A stretch of 64,000 nucleotides of DNA from NCBI GenBank assembly GCA_016713985.1, contig JADJOD010000003.1, positions 186,001 through 250,000 on the forward strand. Direction: 5' to 3'. Of the stretch, positions 37,954 through 46,568 are shown piece by piece (position 1 is the stretch's first letter; the number at the start of each line of letters is the position of its first letter). Position numbers and translations under genes: made by a program. The notes under the pieces were generated by a model. That model was not told the origin of the DNA, ran no database searches, and saw nothing but the letters and a program-made list of their open reading frames with translations. This DNA is from Lewinellaceae bacterium (lineage in GTDB: Bacteria > Bacteroidota > Bacteroidia > Chitinophagales > Saprospiraceae).

Positions 37954-38601
37954 TTACTTACGCTGCACCCCCTCCAAAAACGGCACAAACCGGAAGGCAT
38001 CCAGAATATCTTCCTTGTACTCCGTCTGCGAAAGCCGCGTAATCTTGTACATGTACTGCACTTCTTCCCCGACGGGAATCACAAGTACGCCGCCCACTGC
38101 GAGTTGCTCTTTCAGGGCTTCCGGCACCACGAGTGCCCCGGCAGTTACTAAGATTTTATCAAATGGAGCGAATTCGGGCAGGCCTTTTGTGCCGTCGCGG
38201 AACAGGCAACGGATGCCGGAAAACCCCATTTCATCCAACAACGATTTTGCCTGTTGAAACAAGGCTTCCTGCCGCTCTAAAGTGTACACTTTAGCCCCCA
38301 AAGCGGCCAGCACGGCCGCCTGGTATCCCGAGCCGGTGCCGATCTCAAGCACCCGGTCGCGGGCATGTACATCGAGCAGGCTGGTCTGATAAGCCACTGT
38401 AAAGGGCTGAGAAATAGTCTGTTGATTGCCAATGGGGAACGGCTTGTCGTCGTAGGCGTGTTCCTCGAAAGCTTTGTCTAAGAAATAATGGCGCGGCACG
38501 GCGCCCATAGCCGCCAAAACAGCCTCGTCGGCAATCCCTCTTTGGCGCAGGGCGTCTACCATACGTCTGCGCAATCCCTTGTGGCGGTAGGTGTCTTTCA
38601 A
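37954..38601 (-). CDS. pcm: Protein-L-isoaspartate O-methyltransferase
   Basis: 215 aa. Repairs isoaspartyl residues in aged proteins using S-adenosylmethionine. The sequence shows the substrate-proximal YDDKPFPIGNQQTISQPFTV (~52-71), the SAM motif I VLEIGTGSGYQAAVLAALGA (~85-104), and LVTAGALVVPEALKEQLAVG near 150, all in the expected order and spacing. The start codon is TTG (KDTYRHKGLRRRM), consistent with the usual N-terminal DTYRH; a repeat of TGATGAATGA units abuts it immediately upstream and no ATG is available there. Confidence 0.9.
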   Translation of the reverse strand: MKDTYRHKGLRRRMVDALRQRGIADEAVLAAMGAVPRHYFLDKAFEEHAYDDKPFPIGNQQTISQPFTVAYQTSLLDVHARDRVLEIGTGSGYQAAVLAALGAKVYTLERQEALFQQAKSLLDEMGFSGIRCLFRDGTKGLPEFAPFDKILVTAGALVVPEALKEQLAVGGVLVIPVGEEVQYMYKITRLSQTEYKEDILDAFRFVPFLEGVQRK

Positions 38602-38602
38602 A

Positions 38603-38905
38603 TGAATGATGAGTGATGAATGATGAATGATGAATGATGAGTGATGAATGATGAATGGGGCGAAAATCCGGGTTTGGGAGCGAATGGATGGTTTTTTAAA
38701 GGTATTGAGCCTATTCTCTAAATATGTCTGACAAAACTACTTTTGATTTCAGATATATTTGCCGCAAAACTACTCTTCATCAATTATCGCCCATCATTCA
38801 TCACCCATCAATCATCACCCATCATTCATCATTCATCATTCATCATTCATCACCCATCATTCATAGCCCATCATTCATAACTCATCATTCATAACTCATC
38901 ATTCA
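38603..38905. repeat. Divided inverted tandem repeat TGATGAATGA / TCATTCATCA
   Basis: Units of six to ten bases (gatgaatgatgaatgatgag) run 38603-38656; inverse units (catcattcatcacccatcat) run 38776-38905. The unique 120 bases between contain the promoters of the divergent pcm and pgm genes. It accounts for nearly all of this 308-base intergenic region. Confidence 0.85.
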
Positions 38906-38909
38906 AAAA

Positions 38910-40310
38910 ATGGCAACTCCTATTAAATTCGGCACAGATGGCTGGCGCGCTATCATCGCTGACGATTATACGGTGGACAACGTAATGCGCGTTGCGGAGG
39001 CGACCGCCCGGTTCATGAAACAGCACAAAATGAAAAAGGCCGTGATTGGCCACGACTGCCGTTTTGGTGGGAAGTTGTTTGTTTCCGTTACGGCCCGGGT
39101 ATTGGGCGCTTACGGGATCAAGTGTTATGTGGCCCCGGATTTTGTGAGCACCCCCATGGTCAGCCTTGGCGTCGTGAAATTGAAGGCCGACCTCGGTGTT
39201 GTCATTACGGCCAGCCACAACCCGCCTTCCTACAACGGCTACAAACTCAAGGCCGCTTACGGCGGACCGATGATCCCTTCCGACATCGCGGCGGTGGAAG
39301 CATTGATCCCGGATGTTTGTACCTTGATTAATTTGCCTTCCCTCAGCGAGTTACTGCAGAAAAAACTATTCCTGGACGCTGACCTCGAAACGATGTACCT
39401 CCGCCATGCGAGGAAAAATTTCGACCTTCAGGCCATCAAACAAAAGGCGGGCAAACTCGCTTACGACGCCATGTACGGCGCCGGCCAGCGCGCCGTGCGG
39501 AAACTGCTGCCCCGCTCCGTGTTCCTGCGGTGCGACTACAACCCGGGCATGCACGGCCATGCACCCGAGCCCATTCACCGCAATTTGCTCGACCTGAGCG
39601 AAACCATCAAAAAGAACCCCAAAATCACCGCGGGTCTCGCCAACGACGGCGATGCCGACCGGATCGGGATGTACGACGAAGACGGCAATTTTGTGGACAG
39701 CCACCACCTCCTGCTTATTCTGCTCCTGTACCTGTACAAATACAAAAACATGCGCGGAAAGGTTGTTTTTACCTTCTCCGTGACAGATAAGTTGAAAAAG
39801 ATGGCTGAAAAATTCCACCTGCCGTACGAAATTACAAAAGTGGGTTTCAAATACATCGCCGAGATCATGACCAAAGAAGACGTGCTGGTGGGTGGCGAAG
39901 AATCCGGCGGCCTGGCTGTAAAAGGCCATATTCCCGAACGCGACGGCATCTGGATGGGGCTGCTGGTGCTCGAATTTATGGCAAAAACCGGCAAAACCGT
40001 CAAAGGACTGGTACAGGAGGTATACGACGAAGTCGGCGCCTTCGCATTCGATCGCGACGACCTGCATATCACGGAAGCCCAGAAAAAAGCGGTGATCACC
40101 GCCTGCAACAGCAGATCCTACAAAGCGTTCGGACCGTACAAGATCATCGGCGTGGAAGACCTCGACGGCTGGAAATTCCTGTTCGGCGACGACAAATGGG
40201 TGATGATCCGCGCTTCCGGGACCGAGCCGGTGCTGCGTGTATACGCCCAGGCGCCCACACTGGCCGAAACACGGGTCATGCTGGACGCGGCGAAAGAAAC
40301 GATTCTTTAA
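38910..40310 (+). CDS. Phosphoglucomutase/phosphomannomutase family protein
   Basis: 466 aa alpha-D-phosphohexomutase. Four domains in order: the phosphoserine loop TASHNPPSYNGYK at ~95-107, the magnesium loop NDGDADRIG at ~246-254, the sugar-binding loop VGGEESGG at ~328-335, and the phosphate-binding loop RASGTEPVLRVY at ~433-444. It interconverts hexose 1- and 6-phosphates, feeding cell-envelope sugars. The family also includes phosphoglucosamine mutase (GlmM), but the loop sequences here lean to PGM/PMM, so the substrate is left open. ATG at 38910 directly follows the repeat. Confidence 0.88.
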   Translation: MATPIKFGTDGWRAIIADDYTVDNVMRVAEATARFMKQHKMKKAVIGHDCRFGGKLFVSVTARVLGAYGIKCYVAPDFVSTPMVSLGVVKLKADLGVVITASHNPPSYNGYKLKAAYGGPMIPSDIAAVEALIPDVCTLINLPSLSELLQKKLFLDADLETMYLRHARKNFDLQAIKQKAGKLAYDAMYGAGQRAVRKLLPRSVFLRCDYNPGMHGHAPEPIHRNLLDLSETIKKNPKITAGLANDGDADRIGMYDEDGNFVDSHHLLLILLLYLYKYKNMRGKVVFTFSVTDKLKKMAEKFHLPYEITKVGFKYIAEIMTKEDVLVGGEESGGLAVKGHIPERDGIWMGLLVLEFMAKTGKTVKGLVQEVYDEVGAFAFDRDDLHITEAQKKAVITACNSRSYKAFGPYKIIGVEDLDGWKFLFGDDKWVMIRASGTEPVLRVYAQAPTLAETRVMLDAAKETIL

Positions 40311-40400
40311 ATAGGGTTGATGAGGGTTGATAAGGGTTTATAAATGTTTATAAATGTTTATAAATCAACCTGATCAATCCTCATCAACGCTCATCAACCC
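40311..40400. repeat. Inverted tandem repeat GGGTTGATGAG / CTCATCAACCC
   Basis: Forward units (gggttgatgagggttgataa, gtttataaat three times) and inverse units (atcaacctgatcaatcctca, tcatcaaccc) fold into a long hairpin between the mutase and the permease gene, ending eight bases before the permease start. Confidence 0.8.
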
Positions 40401-40408
40401 GTTCAATT

Positions 40409-41629
40409 TTGAATTTTCCCCTGCTTATCGCCCGACGCTACCTGTTTGCCAAACGCAGCACCAACGCGATCAACATCATTACCGGGATCTCGGTGTTCGG
40501 CATCGCCATAGGCACTGCGGCGCTGCTGCTGGTATTGTCGGTGTTCAACGGGTTTGAAGACCTGCTCTCCGGCTTGTTCGGGCATTTCAACCCGCAGATA
40601 AAAGTGACGCCGGCAAAAGGCAAGTCATTTGCCCCTGACAGCCTGACACTGAGCCGTTTACGCGGTTTGCCGGGTATTTTGCTGGTGAGTGAAACGCTGG
40701 AAGAAATCGCCTTTTTTGAATACGAAGGCTCGCAGGATTTTGGTGTGTTAAAAGGAGTGGACGAACTTTTTGCCCGGGTAAACGACATCGATTCGACGGT
40801 CAGGGAAGGCAGTTATCAACTCTCCATCGACGACCGAAACTGCGCCGTTTTAGGCGCCGGCATGCGCAACAAACTCAGTATCAACGTTGAAAGTGCTACC
40901 CAGGCTCTGGCGATATACATGCCGACCGACGAGCCCGCAGGGGTGCTGGATAAACCTTTTAAAACACGTTTCCTGTACCCGGCCGGCACGTTTGCCATCC
41001 AGCAGGATTTCGACAACCAGTACGTGCTGACCAATCTTGCGTTTATGCGCGAAATCCTCGACGCGCCGGCCGGCACCGTCTCCGCGCTGGAAATCAAATG
41101 CGAACCCGGCGCCGGCGTGAGCGATGTAAAAAAACGGGTGCGGGAAGTGATGGGGGAGGGTTATACCGTCAAAGATTCCTACGAACAAAACGAGGCGTTT
41201 TTTAAGGTCATGCAATTGGAAAAGTGGATGGGTTTTGCCATCACCAGCCTGATGCTCATCCTCATGGCATTCAACACCATCGGCGCACTCTGGATGATCG
41301 TGCTGGACAAACAAAAAGACATTTCCGTGCTGAAAAGTATGGGCGCCACGGATCGCACCGTCCACCGCATTTTTCTGCTTGAAGGGCTTTTGCTTACCCT
41401 CCTCGGCATGGGTATCGGTCTGCTGCTGGCCATCGGGCTCTATGCCATCCAGAAAACGTACGGCATTATCACGATCCCGCAGGGATTCCTGATGGAAAGT
41501 TACCCGATCGCGATGCGTTCCGGCGATTTTTTACCGGTCGTGGCCACGGTGATCGGTATCGGCCTGCTGGCGGCTTTGCCGCCGGCGCAGCGGGCCGTGC
41601 GGGTGCCGGCGTTTTTGCGGGAGGAGTGA
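40409..41629 (+). CDS. LolC/LolE-type ABC transporter permease
   Basis: 406 aa, starting at TTG (NFPLLIARRYLFAKRSTNAI); the family normally starts MNFPLxIAxRYL. Four membrane helices, at ~25-50 and three near the C-terminus (~275-300, 320-350, 375-400), flank one large periplasmic domain, the FtsX/MacB fold. Residues ~280-300 and 325-345 form the coupling region (KQKDISVLKSMGATDRTVHR). Lipoprotein release from the inner membrane is the best-known role (LolCDE), but other substrates are possible. The matching ATPase is not adjacent; a LolD-like ATPase is at 63029-63712. It is convergent with the YHYH gene, 16 bases apart. Confidence 0.85.
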   Translation: MNFPLLIARRYLFAKRSTNAINIITGISVFGIAIGTAALLLVLSVFNGFEDLLSGLFGHFNPQIKVTPAKGKSFAPDSLTLSRLRGLPGILLVSETLEEIAFFEYEGSQDFGVLKGVDELFARVNDIDSTVREGSYQLSIDDRNCAVLGAGMRNKLSINVESATQALAIYMPTDEPAGVLDKPFKTRFLYPAGTFAIQQDFDNQYVLTNLAFMREILDAPAGTVSALEIKCEPGAGVSDVKKRVREVMGEGYTVKDSYEQNEAFFKVMQLEKWMGFAITSLMLILMAFNTIGALWMIVLDKQKDISVLKSMGATDRTVHRIFLLEGLLLTLLGMGIGLLLAIGLYAIQKTYGIITIPQGFLMESYPIAMRSGDFLPVVATVIGIGLLAALPPAQRAVRVPAFLREE

Positions 41630-41645
41630 GCAGTGGCAGGCCGCG

Positions 41646-43016
41646 TTACTGCACCACGGTCTTCGCCGAAAATACCTCCCGCCCGCCGACACGCACCGAA
41701 ACCAGATACACACCCGGATAAAAAGTCCGCACGTCGAAATAACCAATCGTACTACCGGCCTGAATTTCAGTTGTTTGCAACAGTTTTCCGGATAGATCAA
41801 ATAAACGCAGTTCCGCTTTTTCGCGCAACAAATCACCCGCCTGCACCGCAATGAACTCCCCTCCAGGGTTGGGGAAAACGGACACTTTCAATGCGTTTTT
41901 TTCAAGGCCTGAAACACCTACTGTTGGCGTGTAGGTTTGAACGGATTCAGAAATCGCCTGCACTTTCGAGGCACTGCGCACCCCGTAAAAAGTGGGCCCG
42001 ACTGCGTAGGGATAAGCTGAATTCCAGTTTTCATCTACCGTACAGAAATAGGCGTAAATACCCAGCGGATATTCCGGCGTGACGCAAAAACGCCCGTTGT
42101 GCACGTCCAAAACCTCCGGAAAAGAACCGCCGGCGTATTCGTAATCTTCGCGGAAATATCCGAGCGGGTAGGTTGCGCTGACGGCAGGGCCATCGGCCAC
42201 GTCGGCGCCGTCGGCGTAGTGTGTACGGGTGGTGATATTGCGCAGTTTGTAACCCGACCGGATACGTGTGATACCTCCCGTGCCGTCGGCGTTCTTGTAG
42301 CCGTACGCCCCGTAGACCGGGAAGCCGTCGTAGGCAAACCCCAATAGCGGCGAGTGTTTGGTGCTGTCAATCACGTACAAACCGTCTGATGGGTAAAGAT
42401 CGCAGACATCGGAAATCACTACCAGGTCGAGGTTGAACGCGGAGGGATTTTGGTGGTGGTGGTAGTTGCCCATGGCCGGGTGCGCCTTCGTGCAATCGAA
42501 CCCTTCCCGCTCGGCGGGAATGGCATCTCTGTTCCAGGCCTGCGAAGCCCCCATGCCGCCGGGGCAGGGCGGATTGCCGGGGCCACCACACAACGTATTG
42601 GTGTTCGGGTTCCAGGCCACGCCGTCGCGGTAATCGAACAGCGCCACACCGTTGACAAAGATGCCAATGTTGCCGGCGTTGGTCGGGGTGGGTGCGCCGT
42701 CTTTTTTCACCGGATTGAGCGGTATTTTGAAATAGCCCGTTTGTTCGCTCGCCAGCGAAGGGTTGCCGTCCAGAAACGGCCCCGTGACGTAGGCCGGGAT
42801 ACCCGTGGCTTTTACGTAAACCCAGTCGTTGGAATATTGTACAGACTGCACGTTCGCCAAAACATTGTCTTGAATCGGCGTCGGATTGCCTTGCACGTAA
42901 TGCCGGCCTTTCAATCCGGTCGTGTTTTGTATAAAAGAAGTGATGGCGGGGTTGGTTTGGGCGGCAGATTGAACGAGTGCCGCCAGCGCGAGCAAGGAAA
43001 AGAGAACTTTTTTCAT
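41646..43016 (-). CDS. YHYH-domain secreted protein with type IX sorting domain
   Basis: 456 aa: signal peptide (MKKVLFSLLALAALVQSAAQ), a YHYH domain in which the namesake core reads GNYHHHQNPS and is followed by LLGFAYDGFPVYGAYGYKNA (~230-250), and a C-terminal type A sorting domain (VSVFPNPGGEFIAV... VYLVSVRVGGREVFSAKTVV). It is secreted by the type IX system and perhaps attached to the cell surface. YHYH proteins are widespread and lack a firm function; the Cys-flanked repeats CGGPGNPPCPGG lie in the centre. It is part of the run YHYH - MbnH-like - sulfatase - MbnP-like on one strand. Confidence 0.85.
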   Translation of the reverse strand: MKKVLFSLLALAALVQSAAQTNPAITSFIQNTTGLKGRHYVQGNPTPIQDNVLANVQSVQYSNDWVYVKATGIPAYVTGPFLDGNPSLASEQTGYFKIPLNPVKKDGAPTPTNAGNIGIFVNGVALFDYRDGVAWNPNTNTLCGGPGNPPCPGGMGASQAWNRDAIPAEREGFDCTKAHPAMGNYHHHQNPSAFNLDLVVISDVCDLYPSDGLYVIDSTKHSPLLGFAYDGFPVYGAYGYKNADGTGGITRIRSGYKLRNITTRTHYADGADVADGPAVSATYPLGYFREDYEYAGGSFPEVLDVHNGRFCVTPEYPLGIYAYFCTVDENWNSAYPYAVGPTFYGVRSASKVQAISESVQTYTPTVGVSGLEKNALKVSVFPNPGGEFIAVQAGDLLREKAELRLFDLSGKLLQTTEIQAGSTIGYFDVRTFYPGVYLVSVRVGGREVFSAKTVVQ

Positions 43017-43093
43017 TTTTTTAAGTTGTGAGACGGAAGTTTTTTCCGCCCGGGTGATTCATTATCAGAATGTTATAAAGAAAGATGCTGGTA

Positions 43094-44086
43094 TTACTTT
43101 GGAAACGAAAACGCCGGATTGAATAAAAACTCCCGGTCCGTCAGCGTCAGAAGAAAGGCGGTCAAATCCACTTTATCCGCCGGAGAAAGTTCGATGCCAA
43201 GTTCGGCCGCCGCCGGAGACGTGTAGTGATTGAGCAACTCGCGCAGTTTTCGGAAACGCCCGTCGTGCATGTAGGGATGTGAAATCTCTACGTTGCGCAG
43301 CGTCGGCACTTTGAAATACAGCGAATCGGCAGGGTTTTTCGTGACTTGCATTCTTCCAAAATCCTGTAAAACGGGATCGGGCGGCAGGCCGTTTTTTTCA
43401 AAACCGCCGCTGGTGAACATCGGCTCGACATGGCAACGGGTGCAGTTTTTTTGTAAAAGGCGGTAGCCGTTTTTTTCCTGAACCGAGAAGCTGTCCAGCC
43501 CCAAAATCACACGATCGTATTTTGAATCAGCGGAAATCAAGGTCAATTCAAACTGCGAAAGGGCTTTTAAAAGCCGCTCGCCCGTCGCCAGACTGTCGCC
43601 GAAAGCCGCGAAAAAAAAGGCGCGATACCGCTGACTTCGGTTCAGTTTACGGACGACGTTTTCCAGTTTTTCGCCCATCTCGGTTGTGTCCGAAATTGGC
43701 GCAAGCGCCTGAAAGTCAAGATGATGAATGGCCCCGTCCCACATGAAGTGTCTCGACCAGGCGAGGTTCATCAGGGCCGGAGAATTGCGCCGCCCGATGC
43801 GGTCTCCGATGCCGTGACTCAACGTATGGTCGACGTGAGTGAATGCCGTGAACGACAAATGGCAGGAGGCACAGGAAATGGTGCTGTCGCGCGACAAAAC
43901 CGGGTCGTAAAACAGCCGCCGCCCCAGCTCGATGCCCTCGCGGGTGAGTGGGTTTTTTGAAAAATTGTACAGCGGCGCGGGGAAGTGTCGGGGAATAAGG
44001 AGTGCGGCCGGCTCACGTGGCAGTGCGGCAGCGAGGAACAATATTGCCCCGGAAATGAGGGCGAAAAAGAAGCGTTTTTTATTCAT
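43094..44086 (-). CDS. MbnH-like di-heme cytochrome c peroxidase family protein
   Basis: 330 aa, starting MNKKRFFFALISGAILFLAA (signal peptide). Two CxxCH heme sites: CASCH near residue 90 and CTRCH near 230, plus the family tail YFKVPTLRNVEISHPYMHDG. The raw sequence joins it in frame to the upstream sulfatase, but one more A in the five-base run near 44099 gives the sulfatase the typical sorting-domain end FKKVLANE-stop, with the stop (44079-44081) overlapping this gene's ATG at 44084-44086. I therefore call two genes. In MbnP-MbnH pairs the di-heme enzyme oxidises a Trp of MbnP to kynurenine, creating a copper site; the MbnP-like gene is 1.6 kb away in the same operon. Confidence 0.7.
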   Translation of the reverse strand: MNKKRFFFALISGAILFLAAALPREPAALLIPRHFPAPLYNFSKNPLTREGIELGRRLFYDPVLSRDSTISCASCHLSFTAFTHVDHTLSHGIGDRIGRRNSPALMNLAWSRHFMWDGAIHHLDFQALAPISDTTEMGEKLENVVRKLNRSQRYRAFFFAAFGDSLATGERLLKALSQFELTLISADSKYDRVILGLDSFSVQEKNGYRLLQKNCTRCHVEPMFTSGGFEKNGLPPDPVLQDFGRMQVTKNPADSLYFKVPTLRNVEISHPYMHDGRFRKLRELLNHYTSPAAAELGIELSPADKVDLTAFLLTLTDREFLFNPAFSFPK

Positions 44087-45685
44087 TCGCCAACACTTTT
44101 TGAAAACAAAACCGTCTGCAAAACTGATTTTCAAGAAATAAACACCTTGCGACAACCCGTCGATTTCCAGCCTCGCGCCCGCTTGTTCTTTCTGGAAAAC
44201 CAAACTTCCTTTTGCATCAAACATTTGAACACGGAAAACTTCATTAGCCTTTAAGTCATTTATTTTCAACGAAATACTGCCATTTGAGGGGTTCGGAAAA
44301 ATTGAAACACGCTCTGGTGATTCTGCTGCATCCTCCACCCCGACCGAAGGCGTACAGAAATTGCCGGCGCCCACCAAAGCCGTCATCTCGTTGCATAAAA
44401 ACTGGTAATTGGCCAGTTGGTCATCCGTCAAACTGCCCGAAAGCAGGTTGTTCGTTTCATAGGGGTCGGCGGTGAGGTGGTAAAATTCTTCGTGCCCGTC
44501 GTCGAATCGCAGCAATTTGAAATCGCGGTTGCGTATGGTTTTTCCGTTGGCGGGTTCGGGTGTGTCGGTGAAAAGTTCGCTGAATGCCCAGGGGCGCACC
44601 TCGGTCGACGTGTTTTTCAAAACAGGCAACAGGCTGCGGCTGTCCACGGGTTTGCCGGGCGGGATTTGCGACTGCCAATCCGCGTGGCCGAAAAGTTCCA
44701 AAATTGTGGCGAACAAATCCACGGTGTTCACCAGCGCGTCACTGGTCCGCCCGGGAAGCTCCACCGAAGGCCCGGCGATGATGAACGGGACGTGCAAGCC
44801 GTAGTGGTAAATGGTTTCCTTTCCATGCCCGGCAACGGGAATTTGGTTGGTCGGGGCAGCGTTGCCGTTGTCGCCTATGAAGATAAAATCCGTGTTGTCA
44901 AACTGCCCGTGCACCATCAGGGAATCAAAAATGCGCCCGATTTCAGTATCCAAGGCCTCGACGGAGGCGCGGAAATAGAGTTTGCGGTTTTGCATGATGT
45001 GTTGCGCCGTACCGGGCAGGTTGTCGAACGAGTGCAGGTCAAGCGGTGGCAAATGGTAGGGCGCGTGCGGCGCATTGAAGGCCAACCACAGGAAAAATGG
45101 CTTTACGGAATTGTTTTTCACCCAGTCGATGGCATCGCCGGCGGTTTCGGTAGTGGCGTAGTTGCTGACGGTTGCCGAAACGCCGTTGGTGACCTTCGTC
45201 CAGTTGAAATAATCCTGCAGAGCCCCGATGAATGGCCCCTCAAAATGATCGTAGCCAAGCAAATTCGGGTTGTCCAGGTTGGAGGCGGGCATGGGGCTGT
45301 GCAGGTGCCATTTGCCGATGTTGGCTTTCGCAAATTCACCGGGTTGCCAGTTTTCGAGCAACTGGGGTATAGTCATTTCGTCGAGGTCCAACGCGCCCGA
45401 ACCTGCGCCGACGATGCCGCCTACGCCCGTTCGGAAGCTGTACCGACCCGTCAACATACCCGCCCGGGTGGCGGAACAAACGGGGTTCGACCAGGCATTG
45501 GTGAAACGAACGCCCCGCGAAAGCAGCGACCGGATGTTCGGCATGGCGGAGGTGTCCATGTGATCTTCATAAAAACCGAGGTAATCGGTACCGAGGTCGT
45601 CGGCAATGATGAGCACGACGTTGCGCTGCGCCGTGGCGGCGAAGGCAATCAAAAACAAAACGGAAGCGAGCAGATTTTTTTTCAT
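44079..45685 (-). CDS. Secreted sulfatase with type IX sorting domain
   Basis: About 535 aa after repair of an indel near 44099. Signal peptide MKKNLLASVLFLIAFAATAQ, then alkaline-phosphatase-superfamily sulfatase: metal site IIADDLGTDYLG (~27-38), the formylglycine motif NPVCSATRAGMLTG (C-x-A-x-R, ~69-82), FIGDNGNAAPTN (~274) as the second metal loop. The C-terminal ~90 residues are a type A sorting domain (VSIFPNPSNGSISLKIND). It hydrolyses sulfate esters, presumably of sulfated polysaccharides or glycoproteins, outside the cell. The substrate cannot be told; no glycoside hydrolases are near. A sulfatase next to MbnP/MbnH/YHYH genes occurs in other Bacteroidota (from memory). Confidence 0.8.
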
Positions 45686-45737
45686 CAGGCTTATTTGTTG
45701 AAAACATGTCGTTTAGAGATTAATCTTTTGAAAAAGT

Positions 45738-46496
45738 TTAATCCCGATCCGGAGCAAAGTGAAAACCGGCAGCCAAAACATCCATCAGCCGCACCGCCTC
45801 CATGCCTGGCGACATGATGCCCGGTTTTTGGGCCCAGTCCACGGATTGGAAAAATGGCGCGAAGTCGAAGTTGATCCGGGAGTTTCCCGTTTTTGAAAAA
45901 GGCAGAACGACCCTTCGAACGGTTTGAAAAGGCGGCAAAAAACCACCCAGGTGAAACGCAAACAAACCCGCGCGGGCAGGGCATCGGGAGGAAAATCCTT
46001 CCAGTTTAAGGTTGATGTAGCCACTTTGCCAGGTCCAGAACATCCCGCGCGCGGGGTCGAGGTCGCCGCCCATGACGCCCGCGGCGTTGGTCAGGCTGTC
46101 GGTGCCAAGATCAAAACACAAGCTGTCGAAAGTTGCTTTTTCCGGAAAATTAAACACGAGGGCGAGCGATTTTTCATCCTCCAGGTCGATCAGGCGATAG
46201 GTTTTTTCGGCAAAAACCACGTTCCCCTTTTTCCGGAACTCGAAGTTGCCGAGGTAGAATTTCAGGGTTTGAACAGCGAGCGTGTCGCCGTTTTCGCCGC
46301 GGAAGGCTTGCTCCAAAACGATTTTTTTTCCGGAAAAAACGGGCTGAACATGCAGGCTGAACGGCTGTGAAAAACCGATGGCAGGGTAGATTACCCAGCC
46401 AATCAGTAATGCCGGGCGCCAAAAAGCAGGGCATACCTTTATCGAATTGAAAACAAGATGCCGGTGTTCCTGGTAAATCGCCTCAAAATTGGTCAT
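45738..46496 (-). CDS. MbnP-like periplasmic copper-binding protein
   Basis: 252 aa from the ATG at 46496. Signal peptide at ~28-45 (LLIGWVIYPAIGFSQ), then the MbnP domain: LKFYLGNFEFRKKG, LIDLEDEKSLALVF, LDPARGMFWTWQSGYINLKL (~160). The Trp-rich FWTWQSGY block holds the Trp that, in characterised MbnP proteins, is converted by MbnH to kynurenine for copper binding. The N-terminal ~25 residues before the signal peptide (TNFEAIYQEHRHLVFNSI) look like the start of a sigma factor and not like an MbnP N-terminus, so the real start may be elsewhere or the 5' end may be rearranged. It leads the sulfatase/MbnH/YHYH run. Confidence 0.75.
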   Translation of the reverse strand: MTNFEAIYQEHRHLVFNSIKVCPAFWRPALLIGWVIYPAIGFSQPFSLHVQPVFSGKKIVLEQAFRGENGDTLAVQTLKFYLGNFEFRKKGNVVFAEKTYRLIDLEDEKSLALVFNFPEKATFDSLCFDLGTDSLTNAAGVMGGDLDPARGMFWTWQSGYINLKLEGFSSRCPARAGLFAFHLGGFLPPFQTVRRVVLPFSKTGNSRINFDFAPFFQSVDWAQKPGIMSPGMEAVRLMDVLAAGFHFAPDRD

Positions 46497-46568
46497 AACA
46501 GGCGTACGATGGACGATTTGATAACGCCGGCCTGATATGCCGGGTTTTAGGCTAAACAACAACAAACC

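Noticed and set aside
38603..38905. CRISPR-like look of the repeat arrays here and at 36515, 37668 and 54873
   Set aside because: Units are 6-18 bases, degenerate and contiguous, without regular unique spacers; no cas genes are present.
44417..45817. 466-aa plus-strand frame opposite the sulfatase
   Set aside because: Shadow of the sulfatase gene, which has the formylglycine motif and sorting domain.
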